DNA of 64,000 nt from Oscillospiraceae bacterium (GTDB lineage: Bacteria > Bacillota > Clostridia > Oscillospirales > Oscillospiraceae): NCBI GenBank assembly GCA_015067435.1, contig SVMM01000002.1:1-64000 (forward strand), in the 5' to 3' direction. Position 1 is the stretch's first letter, and each line of letters opens with the position of its first letter. The position numbers were made by a program, and so were the translations under genes. The notes below the pieces were generated by a model. That model was not told where the DNA came from, ran no database searches, and saw nothing but the letters and a program-made list of their open reading frames with translations. Below are positions 34,603-44,000 of this stretch, piece after piece.

Positions 34603-36328
34603 CGCGATTTGTCTGCGCGCCGTGGTCAGTGAGCTGCAAGGCGTGCTGACAGGCGAGCGGATCGACAGGGTCCAGCAGCCGACGCGGGACCAGATCATTC
34701 TGCTCCTGCGCGGAAACAGGCGCGTACTGCTCAGCGCGAACCCCAATCAGCCGCGCATCCAGCTCACGCAGCAGACGTACGACAACCCCGCGCAGCCGCC
34801 GATGTTCTGCATGCTGCTGCGCAAGCATCTGGTCGGCGCGCGCATCGAGTCGATCGAGCAGCCGGATCTGGAGCGCGTCGTCATCCTGACGCTACGCGCC
34901 ACTGACGAGCTGGGAAACGCAGGACGGCGGCAGCTGGTGCTGGAGGCGATGGGACGGCGCGCGAATCTGGCGCTGCTGGACGCCGAGGGGCGTATCCTCG
35001 ACTGTATGCGCCGCATCACGTTTGAACCCAATAGCGACCGCGCGCTGCTGCCGGGGCTTTTCTACCATCTGCCGACGCCGCTTGACAAGCTGTCCCTGCT
35101 GTCGGCGAGTGAAGAATCGCTTGCGCTGCTCGCGCGCGGCGGAGCCCCGGAGGAGCCGGTCGACCGCTGGCTGGTCGACCACTTTGCCGGTATCTCGCCG
35201 CTGGTGGCGCGCGAGCTGGTTTCCCGCGCCTCGGGCATGACCGACGCACGCTTTATGGAGATGGACAATGGCAAAAAGCAGCGCCTGACCCGTGAAGTAG
35301 AATCGCTTGTCGGATTGCTTAACAACAGCAGTTATCTGCCGACGATGTTGGCGCGTGACGGAGGTCCGGCGGATTTCACCTATCTTCCGGTCACGCAGTA
35401 CGGCGCGGAGACGGAGGTGCAGACGTTCGAGACGTTTTCCGCCATGCTGGACGCGTTTTACGGCCTGCGCGAGCGCCGCGAGATCGCCGCGCGCCGCGGG
35501 AAGGAGCTGCTGCGCACGGCGACGGTGGCGAGGGATCGCGCCGCGCGAAAGTGCGAGACGCTGAAAAAGGAGTATGCCGCGACGCAGGATCGGGACAGGC
35601 TGCGGCTTTACGGCGACCTTATCACGGCGAACCTGTACCGGATGGAGCGCGGCATGGCCGCGTTGACGACGGAGAACTATTATGACGAGGCGATGTCCAG
35701 CGTGACAATCGCGCTTGATCCGCTGCTCACGCCGCAGCAGAACGCGGCGAAGTATTACAAACGCTACAACAAGGCGAAAAGCGCCGAAATCCATCTGCGC
35801 GAGCAGATCGAGAAGACGGAGGCGGAGCGCGTCTATCTGGACAGCGTTTTGCAGGAGATCGACCAGTCGGAGGCGGAGCAGGAGTTTGCCGAGATCCGGC
35901 GGGAACTGCAGGACGCGGGCTATCTGCGCCGCGGGAAGGAGAAAAAGGAGCAGAAGCGGAGCTTTGCGCCGCGGGAGTACCGCTCCAGCGCCGGACTTCG
36001 CATTCTGGTGGGGCGGAGCAACACGCAGAACGATCAGCTGACGCTCAAGAAGGCGGACAAGCGCGACATATGGTTCCACGCGCAGAAGATCCACGGCTCG
36101 CACGTGATCCTGTGCACGAACGGCGCGGAGCCGGACGAGCGGAGTATCGCCGAGGCTGCGTCACTCGCGGCGTACTATTCGCAGGCGCGCGGCGGTACGA
36201 ACGTGCCGGTGGACTACACAAACGTCAAATTCGTCAAGAAGCCGGCGGGCGCCAGGCCGGGCATGGTGGTCTACGAGACGTACCGCACGCTGTACGTAAC
36301 GCCGAGGGAGCCGTCGGGCAGCGTATGA
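34592..36328 (+). CDS. rqcH: Rqc2-homologue RqcH (NFACT protein)
   Basis: Binds stalled 50S subunits and adds alanine tails to trapped peptides for proteolysis. 578 residues: NFACT-N domain (LDAICLRAVVSEL near 3-15, LEAMGRRANLALLD and NSDRALLPG), a long coiled coil around 270-450, and NFACT-R near 465-565 with KADKRDIWFHAQKIHGSHVI. Earlier annotations call it a fibronectin-binding protein. The start lies within the end of mrnC. No membrane or signal segment, in line with a cytosolic quality-control factor. tRNA-Ala, its substrate, happens to lie just upstream. Confidence 0.92.
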   Translation: MSLDAICLRAVVSELQGVLTGERIDRVQQPTRDQIILLLRGNRRVLLSANPNQPRIQLTQQTYDNPAQPPMFCMLLRKHLVGARIESIEQPDLERVVILTLRATDELGNAGRRQLVLEAMGRRANLALLDAEGRILDCMRRITFEPNSDRALLPGLFYHLPTPLDKLSLLSASEESLALLARGGAPEEPVDRWLVDHFAGISPLVARELVSRASGMTDARFMEMDNGKKQRLTREVESLVGLLNNSSYLPTMLARDGGPADFTYLPVTQYGAETEVQTFETFSAMLDAFYGLRERREIAARRGKELLRTATVARDRAARKCETLKKEYAATQDRDRLRLYGDLITANLYRMERGMAALTTENYYDEAMSSVTIALDPLLTPQQNAAKYYKRYNKAKSAEIHLREQIEKTEAERVYLDSVLQEIDQSEAEQEFAEIRRELQDAGYLRRGKEKKEQKRSFAPREYRSSAGLRILVGRSNTQNDQLTLKKADKRDIWFHAQKIHGSHVILCTNGAEPDERSIAEAASLAAYYSQARGGTNVPVDYTNVKFVKKPAGARPGMVVYETYRTLYVTPREPSGSV

Positions 36329-36363
36329 TGTACTGTTGGGCAAAAAAATCGAAAATGCAAAAA

Positions 36364-36423
36364 TGCGCCGCAAAAGCGGCGCACAACAAAAGAGAGAGCC
36401 GCGGTGACGCAGCTCTCTCTTTT
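36364..36423 (-). terminator. Two hairpins between rqcH and rpmB
   Basis: Hairpin A: 36388-36399 with 36412-36423, which ends in TTTT on both strands and so can serve rqcH and rpmB. Hairpin B: 36364-36371 with 36376-36383, followed on the minus strand by a T-rich tract, a second terminator for rpmB. Confidence 0.8.
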
Positions 36424-36429
36424 GAGTCC

Positions 36430-36618
36430 TTAGATCGCGCGGGTAACTTTACCCGAACGCAGACAGCGGGTACAAACATACACATGGCGGGGCGTACCGT
36501 CGACGATCGCCTTGACGCGCTTGACATTGGGCTTCCACGCGCGATTCGAGCGGCGATGGGAATGGGAAACCTTAATACCAAAGGTCACGCCCTTGTCGCA
36601 AAACTCGCACTTTGCCAT
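36430..36618 (-). CDS. rpmB: Large ribosomal subunit protein bL28
   Basis: 62 residues: MAKCEFCDKGVTFGIKVSHS opening, SNRAWKPNVKRV, VCTRCLRSGKV. The CxxC pairs (CEFC, CTRC) show the zinc-binding form. The start ATG at 36618 follows a GGAGGTGC ribosome site; the open frame further upstream is not used. It is divergent from hprK. Confidence 0.96.
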   Translation of the reverse strand: MAKCEFCDKGVTFGIKVSHSHRRSNRAWKPNVKRVKAIVDGTPRHVYVCTRCLRSGKVTRAI

Positions 36619-36687
36619 CCGTTGCACCTCCTTGCTGTAATGAGAATCAATGCCGTTCTTCGGTTTTCTCCCGAACAAGCAGTTGAT

Positions 36688-36716
36688 ATAATAACAGATA
36701 GAATCGTAAAATGCAA
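36688..36716 (-). promoter_or_regulatory. Promoter of rpmB
   Basis: Minus strand -35 TTGCAT (36716 to 36711), 17-base spacer, -10 TATTAT (36693 to 36688). Confidence 0.6.
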
Positions 36717-36783
36717 GGGAAAATTTCAAAAAAACGCAAAATATTTTCTGACCGCCACGGCGGGGGAAAAATCCGCGTTTTGC

Positions 36784-36812
36784 TTGTAAAAGGACCGGAT
36801 AGCGATTATAAT
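36784..36812 (+). promoter_or_regulatory. Promoter of hprK
   Basis: -35 TTGTAA (36784-36789), 17-base spacer, -10 TATAAT (36807-36812), 35 bases before the start codon. Confidence 0.7.
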
Positions 36813-36847
36813 GTGAAAGGAAAAGAAAGAGAAACGGAGGATGCACC

Positions 36848-37783
36848 ATGAAGACCAACCGTTCCGTCAAGGTCATGGACATTGTCGATAAGTTCCAGAT
36901 GGAGGTCGTGCACAAGGGACCAAACTACGACGAAGAGATCCTCACCATTACGGATGTCAACCGCCCCGGCCTGCAATTCGCCGGTTTTTTTGATTATTTC
37001 GATCCCGCGCGCCTGCAGATCATCGGCAAGTCGGAGGTGGAGTATCTGCGCGGCTTTTCCTCCGACGAGCGGCGCAAGCGCTTTTCCGACCTGTTCAGCT
37101 ATGAGATCCCCGCGTTCATCATCTCGCGCAATCTGGAGGTCTTTCCGGAGTGCATGGAGATGGCGCAGCACTGCGGGCGGACGCTGCTGCGCACGAAATA
37201 CACGGCGGTGGAGTTCACCAGCCTGACCATCGACTACCTCAACCATGAGCTCGCGCCCATGATCACGCGCCACGGCGTATTGCTGGACGTCTACGGCGAG
37301 GGCGTGTTTATCATGGGCGATTCCGGCATCGGCAAGAGCGAAACCGCCATCGAGCTCATCAAGCGCGGGCACCGTCTGGTCGCCGACGACGCCGTGGAGA
37401 TCCGCCGCATCGGCAATTCCCTGATTGGCAGCGCGCCGGAGCTGATCCGCGACTATCTGGAGGTGCGCGGCGTCGGCGTCATCGACATCCAGAAGATCTT
37501 CGGCATGGGCGCGGTGCAGGAGAGCACACAGATCGATCTGGTCATCAAATTCGAGGAGTGGACGGACGGCTACGTCTACGACCGCCTCGGTCTGGATGAC
37601 GACTACATGCAGATTCTCGACACCTCGGTGCCCTGCGTGACGATCCCTGTGCGCGCGGGACGAAACCTCGCCGGTATCGCGGAGATCGCGGCAATGAACA
37701 ACCGCCAGAAGAAATACGGTTTCAATTCCGCGCAGGCGTTTGTCGCGAAGATCGACAGCCACGTGGACGCCAATTCCAAATAG
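36848..37783 (+). CDS. hprK: HPr kinase/phosphorylase
   Basis: Phosphorylates or dephosphorylates Ser46 of HPr, the carbon-catabolite switch of Firmicutes. 311 residues. Walker A GDSGIGKSE is near 157-165, followed by GHRLVADDAVEI; the HPrK signature LEVRGVGVIDIQKIFGMGAV is near 206-226. GAAACGGAGG precedes ATG. It heads hprK-murB-rapZ-whiA with gaps of 15, 11 and 143 bases. No ptsH is in the window. Confidence 0.95.
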   Translation: MKTNRSVKVMDIVDKFQMEVVHKGPNYDEEILTITDVNRPGLQFAGFFDYFDPARLQIIGKSEVEYLRGFSSDERRKRFSDLFSYEIPAFIISRNLEVFPECMEMAQHCGRTLLRTKYTAVEFTSLTIDYLNHELAPMITRHGVLLDVYGEGVFIMGDSGIGKSETAIELIKRGHRLVADDAVEIRRIGNSLIGSAPELIRDYLEVRGVGVIDIQKIFGMGAVQESTQIDLVIKFEEWTDGYVYDRLGLDDDYMQILDTSVPCVTIPVRAGRNLAGIAEIAAMNNRQKKYGFNSAQAFVAKIDSHVDANSK

Positions 37784-37798
37784 GAAAGGAACAATGCT

Positions 37799-38710
37799 AT
37801 GTCGTGGGAAACGGCACTTGACGAAAAAATCGCGGCGTATCTGCCGGAACTGAAATGGGTGAAGGACGAGCCGCTTTCGAAACACACGTCGTTTCGCATC
37901 GGCGGCCCTGCGCGGCGCATGGCGTTTCCGCGGAGCACGGAGGAGGCGGTCATCCTCTCCGGCTTTTTGCAGGAGCTGGGCGTGCGGACTTTTGTGCTCG
38001 GCAACGGAACGAACGTTCTCTGCCCTGACGAGGGGCTGGATGCCGTCGTGATCGTCACGGGCGAGATGGACGGGATCGATCGCCTCGACGGGGATGAGAT
38101 CGCCGCGGAGGCGGGCGTGTCGCTTGCGCGGCTCGCGACGTTCGCGTGGAAGGAGGGGCTCACGGGGCTGGAATTCGCCCACGGCATCCCCGGCAGCCTC
38201 GGCGGCGGCGTCGTGATGAACGCGGGCGCCTACGACGGCTCGCTCTCCGACGTGCTGACCGAGGTCACGGCGCTCTGGCCCGACGGCGTGCGCACGCTGC
38301 AAACGCCGGAGCTGAAGCTCTCCTACCGCCACAGCATCTTCACCGAGGAGCCGGAGGCGGTGGTTCTGCGCGCGCGGCTCAAGCTCCAGGGCGGCGACGG
38401 CGCGGCGATCAAGGCGCGCATGGACGAGCTGATGGAACGGCGCAAGGCGTCGCAGCCGCTGGAATACCCCAGCGCGGGCAGCACGTTCAAGCGTCCCGCG
38501 GGGCACTTTGCCGGCGGGCTGATCGAGCAGTGCGGGCTCAAGGGGACGCGCGTCGGCGGGGCGGAGGTCTCCGTCAAGCACGCGGGTTTTGTCATCAACA
38601 CCGGCGGCGCGACCTGTGCCGACGTGCTCAAGCTGATCGAGACCATACAGAAAACGGTGCTGGACGCCACGGGCGTCACGCTGGAGCCGGAGGTCAAGAT
38701 CCTCCGCTAA
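37799..38710 (+). CDS. murB: UDP-N-acetylenolpyruvoylglucosamine reductase
   Basis: FAD enzyme that reduces UDP-GlcNAc-enolpyruvate to UDP-MurNAc in peptidoglycan synthesis. 303 residues, type II form. Features: SKHTSFRIGGPA near 24-35, GNGTNVL near 68, GLEFAHGIPGSLGGGVVMNAGAYDG near 121-145, SYRHSIF near 176 and the catalytic serine in PSAGSTFKRP near 222-231. GGAAAGGA precedes ATG; a second ATG five bases earlier is out of frame. Confidence 0.95.
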   Translation: MSWETALDEKIAAYLPELKWVKDEPLSKHTSFRIGGPARRMAFPRSTEEAVILSGFLQELGVRTFVLGNGTNVLCPDEGLDAVVIVTGEMDGIDRLDGDEIAAEAGVSLARLATFAWKEGLTGLEFAHGIPGSLGGGVVMNAGAYDGSLSDVLTEVTALWPDGVRTLQTPELKLSYRHSIFTEEPEAVVLRARLKLQGGDGAAIKARMDELMERRKASQPLEYPSAGSTFKRPAGHFAGGLIEQCGLKGTRVGGAEVSVKHAGFVINTGGATCADVLKLIETIQKTVLDATGVTLEPEVKILR

Positions 38711-38721
38711 AGGGGTAGACG

Positions 38722-39600
38722 ATGGAAATTCTGCTGATTTCGGGGCTTTCCGGCGCGGGAAAGAGCCGCGCGGCAAAATACTTGGAGGATATGGGGTATT
38801 ATACGGTGGACAACATGCCCGCCGAGATGATCCTCCGCTTTGCCGCGTTCTGCGCGGAGAACGGCTCGCGCTTTGACCGCGTGGCGCTCGTGAGTGACAT
38901 TCGCGGCGGCAGCGAGGGCTTCCCGTCCATGCTGCAAACGATCCAGCGCCTGCGTGAGAAGGGAATCAGCTGCCACCTGCTGTTTCTCGGCGCGGACACC
39001 GAGACGATCATCCGCCGCTATAAGGAGACGCGCCGGATGCACCCGCTGATGCGGAGGGGTGACACCATAGAGGACGCCGCCCGCCGCGAGGAGGAGCTGC
39101 TCCGCCCCCTGCGCGAGCACGCGGACTTTGTGATCGACACCACGCAGATGCCGTCGTCCAAGCTGCGCAGCGAGCTGTACAGCCTGTTCGGCGATCGCAC
39201 GACAGAGAACAAACTGACCGTCAGCGTCGTTTCCTTCGGCTACAAGCACGGCATCCCGCCGGAGGCGGATCTGGTGTTTGACGTGCGCTTTATGCCCAAC
39301 CCGTTCTACATCCCGGAGCTGCGCGAGCAGACCGGTCTGGACGCGCCCGTGCGGGATTATGTCTTTTCCTTCGAGCAGACGACCGCGTTTCTGGACAAGA
39401 TCGAGGAGCTGTTTGCCTTCCTGCTCCCGCGCTACAGCGAGGAGGGCAAGACGATGCTCATTGTAGCCATCGGCTGCACGGGAGGCCGGCACAGGAGCGT
39501 CGCAATCACGCGTGCGCTGGCGGAGCGCATCGCGAACATGGGCTATCCGACCTCGGAAAATCACCGCGATATGACGCGGAGGGATATGTCGCACGGATAA
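38722..39600 (+). CDS. rapZ: RNase adapter/nucleotide-binding protein RapZ (YvcJ)
   Basis: 292 residues. Walker A GLSGAGKS is at residues 8-15; the conserved YTVDNMP (30-36) and the C-terminal GCTGGRHRSV near 252-261 define the family. In Gram-negatives RapZ senses GlcN6P and guides RNase E; in Firmicutes YvcJ binds nucleotides and affects competence and c-di-AMP-linked functions, less well defined. The last codons form one arm of a perfect 15-base-pair hairpin. Confidence 0.93.
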   Translation: MEILLISGLSGAGKSRAAKYLEDMGYYTVDNMPAEMILRFAAFCAENGSRFDRVALVSDIRGGSEGFPSMLQTIQRLREKGISCHLLFLGADTETIIRRYKETRRMHPLMRRGDTIEDAARREEELLRPLREHADFVIDTTQMPSSKLRSELYSLFGDRTTENKLTVSVVSFGYKHGIPPEADLVFDVRFMPNPFYIPELREQTGLDAPVRDYVFSFEQTTAFLDKIEELFAFLLPRYSEEGKTMLIVAIGCTGGRHRSVAITRALAERIANMGYPTSENHRDMTRRDMSHG

Positions 39601-39697
39601 CACGGCAAAGCCGTGTTATCCGTGTAAGGATTGCCATTTCGCTCGCCGCTTGCGCGGCAGCCGCGAAATAGGGCTGTGTCCCGCGCACGCGCGGGAC
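39592..39697 (+). repeat. Array of three hairpins in the rapZ-whiA gap
   Basis: Perfect 15-pair stem with AAA loop (39592-39606 with 39610-39624) overlapping the rapZ stop; a nested stem with ATTTCGC/GCGAAAT outer arms and GCCGC/GCGGC inner arms (about 39634-39668); and GTCCCGCGC/GCGCGGGAC (39678-39686 with 39689-39697). No T-runs, so not ordinary terminators. It may be an intergenic palindromic repeat. yvcK, which usually stands here, is missing. Confidence 0.6.
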
Positions 39698-39743
39698 GAG
39701 CTGCCGACTTGCACTTTGTTGATGTTGAAGGCGGGTGAGGACG

Positions 39744-40652
39744 GTGTCTTTCTCCGGAGAAGTGAAAAAGGAGCTGTGCCGCGCGCCGATGCAGCGGCAA
39801 TGCTGCGCGCTTGCCGAGAGCTGCGGCGTGTTGCTCTATGCCGGCGGCTTCTCCTCCGGCGAGGTGCGCATCGTCACCGAGAGCGAGGAATTCGCCGAGC
39901 GGCTGCCCAAGCTGTTCAAAAAGGCGTTCTCGGTAACATTTGACGTCGTTCCGGAGGAAAACGAGTCCGGAAAACACATTTTCCGCATCATTGAGCCGGA
40001 GAAGCTGGAGCGTATCTGGCAGGCGCTGGGTTATGACCGGACGCAGCATTTCGCGCTGCACCTGAACTTTGCGCTGCTGGAGGAGGAGCACTGCCGCAGC
40101 GCCTTCCTGCGGGGCGCGTTTCTCGCCGGAGGCAGCGTGACCGACCCGCATAAGCGCTACCATCTGGAGCTTGCGACCTCACACTTGCAGGCGGGGCGCG
40201 AGACGGAGGCGTTGCTGCGGGACATGGGCTTCGAGCCGAAGAACGTGATGCGCGGCGGCAATACCGTCACATACTTCAAAAGCAGCGGAAACGTCGAGGA
40301 TCTGCTCACGCTGCTCGGTGCGCCGTCGGCGGCGATGGAGATCATGTCCGCCAAGGTCGAAAAATCGATGCGCAACATCGTCAACCGCCGCGTCAACTGC
40401 GACGCCGCCAATCTGGACAAGTCGGTGGAGGCGTCGCGCGTACAGGTGGAGGCGCTGACGCGTCTGACGGACGCTGGCATACTCAAAACGCTGCCGGTCG
40501 CGCTGCAGGAGGTCGCCGTCGCGCGGCTGCTGCAGCCCGAACTCTCGCTCAGCGAACTGGCGCAGTCCTTTGACCCGCCGCTGACCAAATCCTGTCTGAA
40601 CCATCGGATGAGAAAACTGATGCAACTTGCAAATGAGGAGAAAAGTGTATGA
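39744..40652 (+). CDS. whiA: DNA-binding protein WhiA
   Basis: 302 residues from GTG 39744, which gives the usual MSFSGEVKKELC opening; a GTG nine bases earlier is less likely. The N-terminal LAGLIDADG-like fold (SAFLRGAFLAGGSVTDPHKRYHLEL) has lost nuclease residues, and the C-terminal HTH has LSLSELAQSFDPPLTKSCLNHR-type helices near 270-290. WhiA affects cell division, sporulation or competence depending on the host. It overlaps the next gene by four bases. Confidence 0.93.
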   Translation: MSFSGEVKKELCRAPMQRQCCALAESCGVLLYAGGFSSGEVRIVTESEEFAERLPKLFKKAFSVTFDVVPEENESGKHIFRIIEPEKLERIWQALGYDRTQHFALHLNFALLEEEHCRSAFLRGAFLAGGSVTDPHKRYHLELATSHLQAGRETEALLRDMGFEPKNVMRGGNTVTYFKSSGNVEDLLTLLGAPSAAMEIMSAKVEKSMRNIVNRRVNCDAANLDKSVEASRVQVEALTRLTDAGILKTLPVALQEVAVARLLQPELSLSELAQSFDPPLTKSCLNHRMRKLMQLANEEKSV

Positions 40653-41089
40653 ATCGTATGGAAAAAGCCAACAGCTATCACGAAAAGGGCTTCAACTGCT
40701 GCCAATGCGTGCTGGCCGCGTTCAGCGACCGCTTTGATATCCCGGAGGAAACGGCGCTCCGCATCGGCGCGGGCTTCGGCAGCGGCGCCGGAACGGGCGA
40801 GCTGTGCGGCGCGGTCACCGGCGCCGTCATGTCGCTTGACTTGATCTTGGGCGGTGACGTGACGAGCGAGCCCGTCGCCGCCAAGCGCAAGGCGGTCGGA
40901 CGCGCAAAGGAGCTGCAAAAGCGCTTTACCGAGCAGTTCGGCGCGCTGCGCTGCCGCGAGCTGCTGAAAAACGAGAAGGAAGAGCCGAGCGAAGCGGTGC
41001 GGGCGCTGGGGATCACGAACCATTGCGGCGTGATGATTGCCTCGGCGGTGGAGCTCGTGGAACAGCTGCTGAAAGAGGAAGAGGCGTAA
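40649..41089 (+). CDS. C_GCAxxG_C_C family redox protein
   Basis: 146 residues with the family cysteine pattern: FNCCQCVLAAF near 15-25, GAGFGSGAGTGELCGAVTGAVM near 43-64, and a C-terminal NHCGVMIASAVELV. Members are thought to be membrane-near or redox-active proteins, but no function is proven. ATG overlaps the whiA stop, and dnaE begins two bases after its stop, so it is translated with both. Confidence 0.82.
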   Translation: MNRMEKANSYHEKGFNCCQCVLAAFSDRFDIPEETALRIGAGFGSGAGTGELCGAVTGAVMSLDLILGGDVTSEPVAAKRKAVGRAKELQKRFTEQFGALRCRELLKNEKEEPSEAVRALGITNHCGVMIASAVELVEQLLKEEEA

Positions 41090-41090
41090 G

Positions 41091-44000
41091 ATGTCATTTG
41101 CCCATCTCCATGTGCATACGGAGTTCAGCCTGCTCGACGGCGCATGCCGCATCAAGGACCTGCCGAAGCTGGTAAAGTCCATGGGGCAGGAGGCCTGCGC
41201 AATCACCGATCACGGCGTCATGTACGGCGTGATCGACTTTTATCGCGCCTGTAAGGCGGAGGGCGTCAAGCCGATCATCGGCTGCGAGGTCTACGTCGCG
41301 CCGCGCACGCGCTTCGACAAACAGCACGAGTTCGACGCAGAGGCGCGGCATCTGGTACTGCTGTGCGAAAACGAGACGGGCTACCGCAACCTCTCCTATA
41401 TGGTCTCCATGGCGCACGTCGAGGGCTTCTACATCAAGCCGCGCATCGACCTCGATCTGCTGCGGAGCCATCACGAGGGGCTCATTGCACTGTCCGCCTG
41501 CCTCGCCGGAGAAATACCGAGGCGCTTAAGAGGCGGCAATTATGATGGTGCAAAGGAATATGCCTTAACACTATCTGAAATCTTTGGGCCCGACCATTTC
41601 TACCTCGAATTGCAGGATCACGGCATCCGCGAGCAGGCGATCGTCAACAAGGGCATCCTGCGCCTGCATGAGGAGACGGGGCTGCCGCTGGTCGTGACAA
41701 ATGACGCGCACTATCTCCGGAAGGAGGACGCCGCTGCGCACGACGTGCTGCTGTGCATCCAGACGGGGCGCACTGTCGACGACGAGAACCGGCTGCGCTA
41801 CGAGCCCCAGAACTTCTATCTGCGCTCCACCGAGGAGATGGCGGCGCTGTTCCCGGAGTATCCCGAGGCGGTGGAGAACACCGGCAGGATCGCCGACATG
41901 TGCAACGTTGAGTTTACCTTCGGCAAGTACCACCTGCCGGAATTCAAGCTGCCCGAGGGCTACGACAGCTTTACGTATCTCAAAAAGCTCTGCGACGAGG
42001 GCTTTGCCGAGCGCTACGGCGAGGGTAAGCCTGAATACCGCGAGCAGCTTAAATATGAGCAGGACATGATCGAGAAGATGGGCTTCACGGACTACTTCCT
42101 CATCGTCTCTGACTTTGTCCGCTACGCCAAAAGCGTCGGTATCCCCGTCGGCCCGGGGCGCGGCAGCGCCGCGGGCAGCATGGTGTCCTACTGCCTGCAC
42201 ATCACGGACATCGACCCGATGCAGTACGCGCTGTACTTTGAGCGCTTCTTGAACCCGGAGCGCGTTTCCATGCCGGATATCGACATGGACTTCGGCGACA
42301 CGCGCCGCGGCGAGGTCGTGGACTACGTGCGGCGCAAGTACGGCGACGACCACGTCGCGCAGATCGTCACCTTCGGCACGATGGCGGCGCGCGGCGTCAT
42401 CCGCGACGTGGGGCGCGCGCTCAACATGACCTACGCCGACTGCGACGTGATCGCCAAGCTGGTTCCGAGCGCGCTGCACATTACGCTCGACGACGCGCTG
42501 CGCCTCTCGCGTGATCTGCGGGACAAGTATGAGAGCGACGAGAACATCAAAAAGCTCATCGACACGGCGAAGGCGCTGGAGGGGATGCCGCGCCACGCCT
42601 CAACGCACGCCGCGGGCGTCGTCATCACGAAGGAGCCGGTCGTAAATTATGTGCCGCTGGCGCGGAACGACGAGACCATCGTCTGCCAGTACACGATGGT
42701 CACGCTGGAGGAACTGGGGCTTCTCAAGATGGACTTCCTCGGATTGCGGAACCTGACCATCCTCGACGACGCCGTGAAGATGATCCGCGAACGGGAGCCG
42801 GATTTCTCGCTGGAGAACATCCCGGAGAATGACCCCGCAACGTATGAAATGCTTCAGCAGGGCAGGACGGCGGGCGTGTTCCAGCTGGAATCCTCCGGCA
42901 TGACGGGCGTGTGCGTGGGGCTCAAGCCGGAAAACGTGGAGGATCTGACGGCGATCATCGCGCTCTACCGTCCCGGCCCCATGGACTCCATCCCGCGCTT
43001 TATCGCGAGCAAGCACGACCCCAAGCTCGTGACCTATCTGCACCCGGCGCTGGAGCCGATCCTCAGCGTGACCTACGGCTGCATCGTCTATCAGGAGCAG
43101 GTCATCGAGATTTTCCGCCGCCTCGCGGGCTACTCGCTGGGGCAGGCGGACATGATCCGCCGAGCCATGAGCAAGAAAAAGGCGAAGGACGTGGAAAAGG
43201 AGCGCGCGACCTTCCTGCACGGCGATCCGGAACGCGGCATCGTCGGCTGCGTTGCCAACGGCATCCCGGAGGAGACGGCACAGGCGATCTATCAGGACAT
43301 TTACGATTTTGCCAACTACGCGTTCAACAAGGCGCACGCCGTCTCCTACGCGGTGGTCGCGTACCAGACGGCGTACTGCAAGCGGCACTATACCAAGGAG
43401 TACATGGCGGCGCTGCTGTCCAGCGTGCTGGACTCCTCGGAGAAGGTCAACGAGTATTTCAGCGAGTGCAAGGAGAACGGCATCGCCCTGCTGCCGCCGG
43501 ACGTCAACCACTCGCAGGGAGGCTTCTCCGTCGAGGAGGACGGCATCCGGTTCGGTCTGGTCGCCATCAAGAACATCGGCCGCGGCCTGATCGCCCGCAT
43601 GACCGCCGAGCGGGAGCGAAACGGCCCATTCGTTGATTTTCAGGATTTTTGCAGCCGCATGGACGGCGTGGACATGAACAAGCGCGCGGTGGAAAACCTG
43701 ATCCGCGCGGGCGCGTTCGACTCCATGGGCTATAAGCGCTCGCAGCTTATTCAGGTCTACGAGCGCGTGATGGACGGCATCGCCAACACCAACCGCGCCA
43801 ATATCGAGGGGCAGATCGGCTTTTTCAACATGGGCGCGGAGACGCAGAAGCACACGGAGCTGCAATTGCCCGATATCCCGGAGTTTTCGGCGGGCGAGCT
43901 CATGGCGATGGAAAAGGAGACGACGGGGCTCTACCTCTCCGGCCATCCGATGGACGCCTACCGCGCCGCGGCGCGAAAGGCGCAGGCTGTGCCCATCGGC

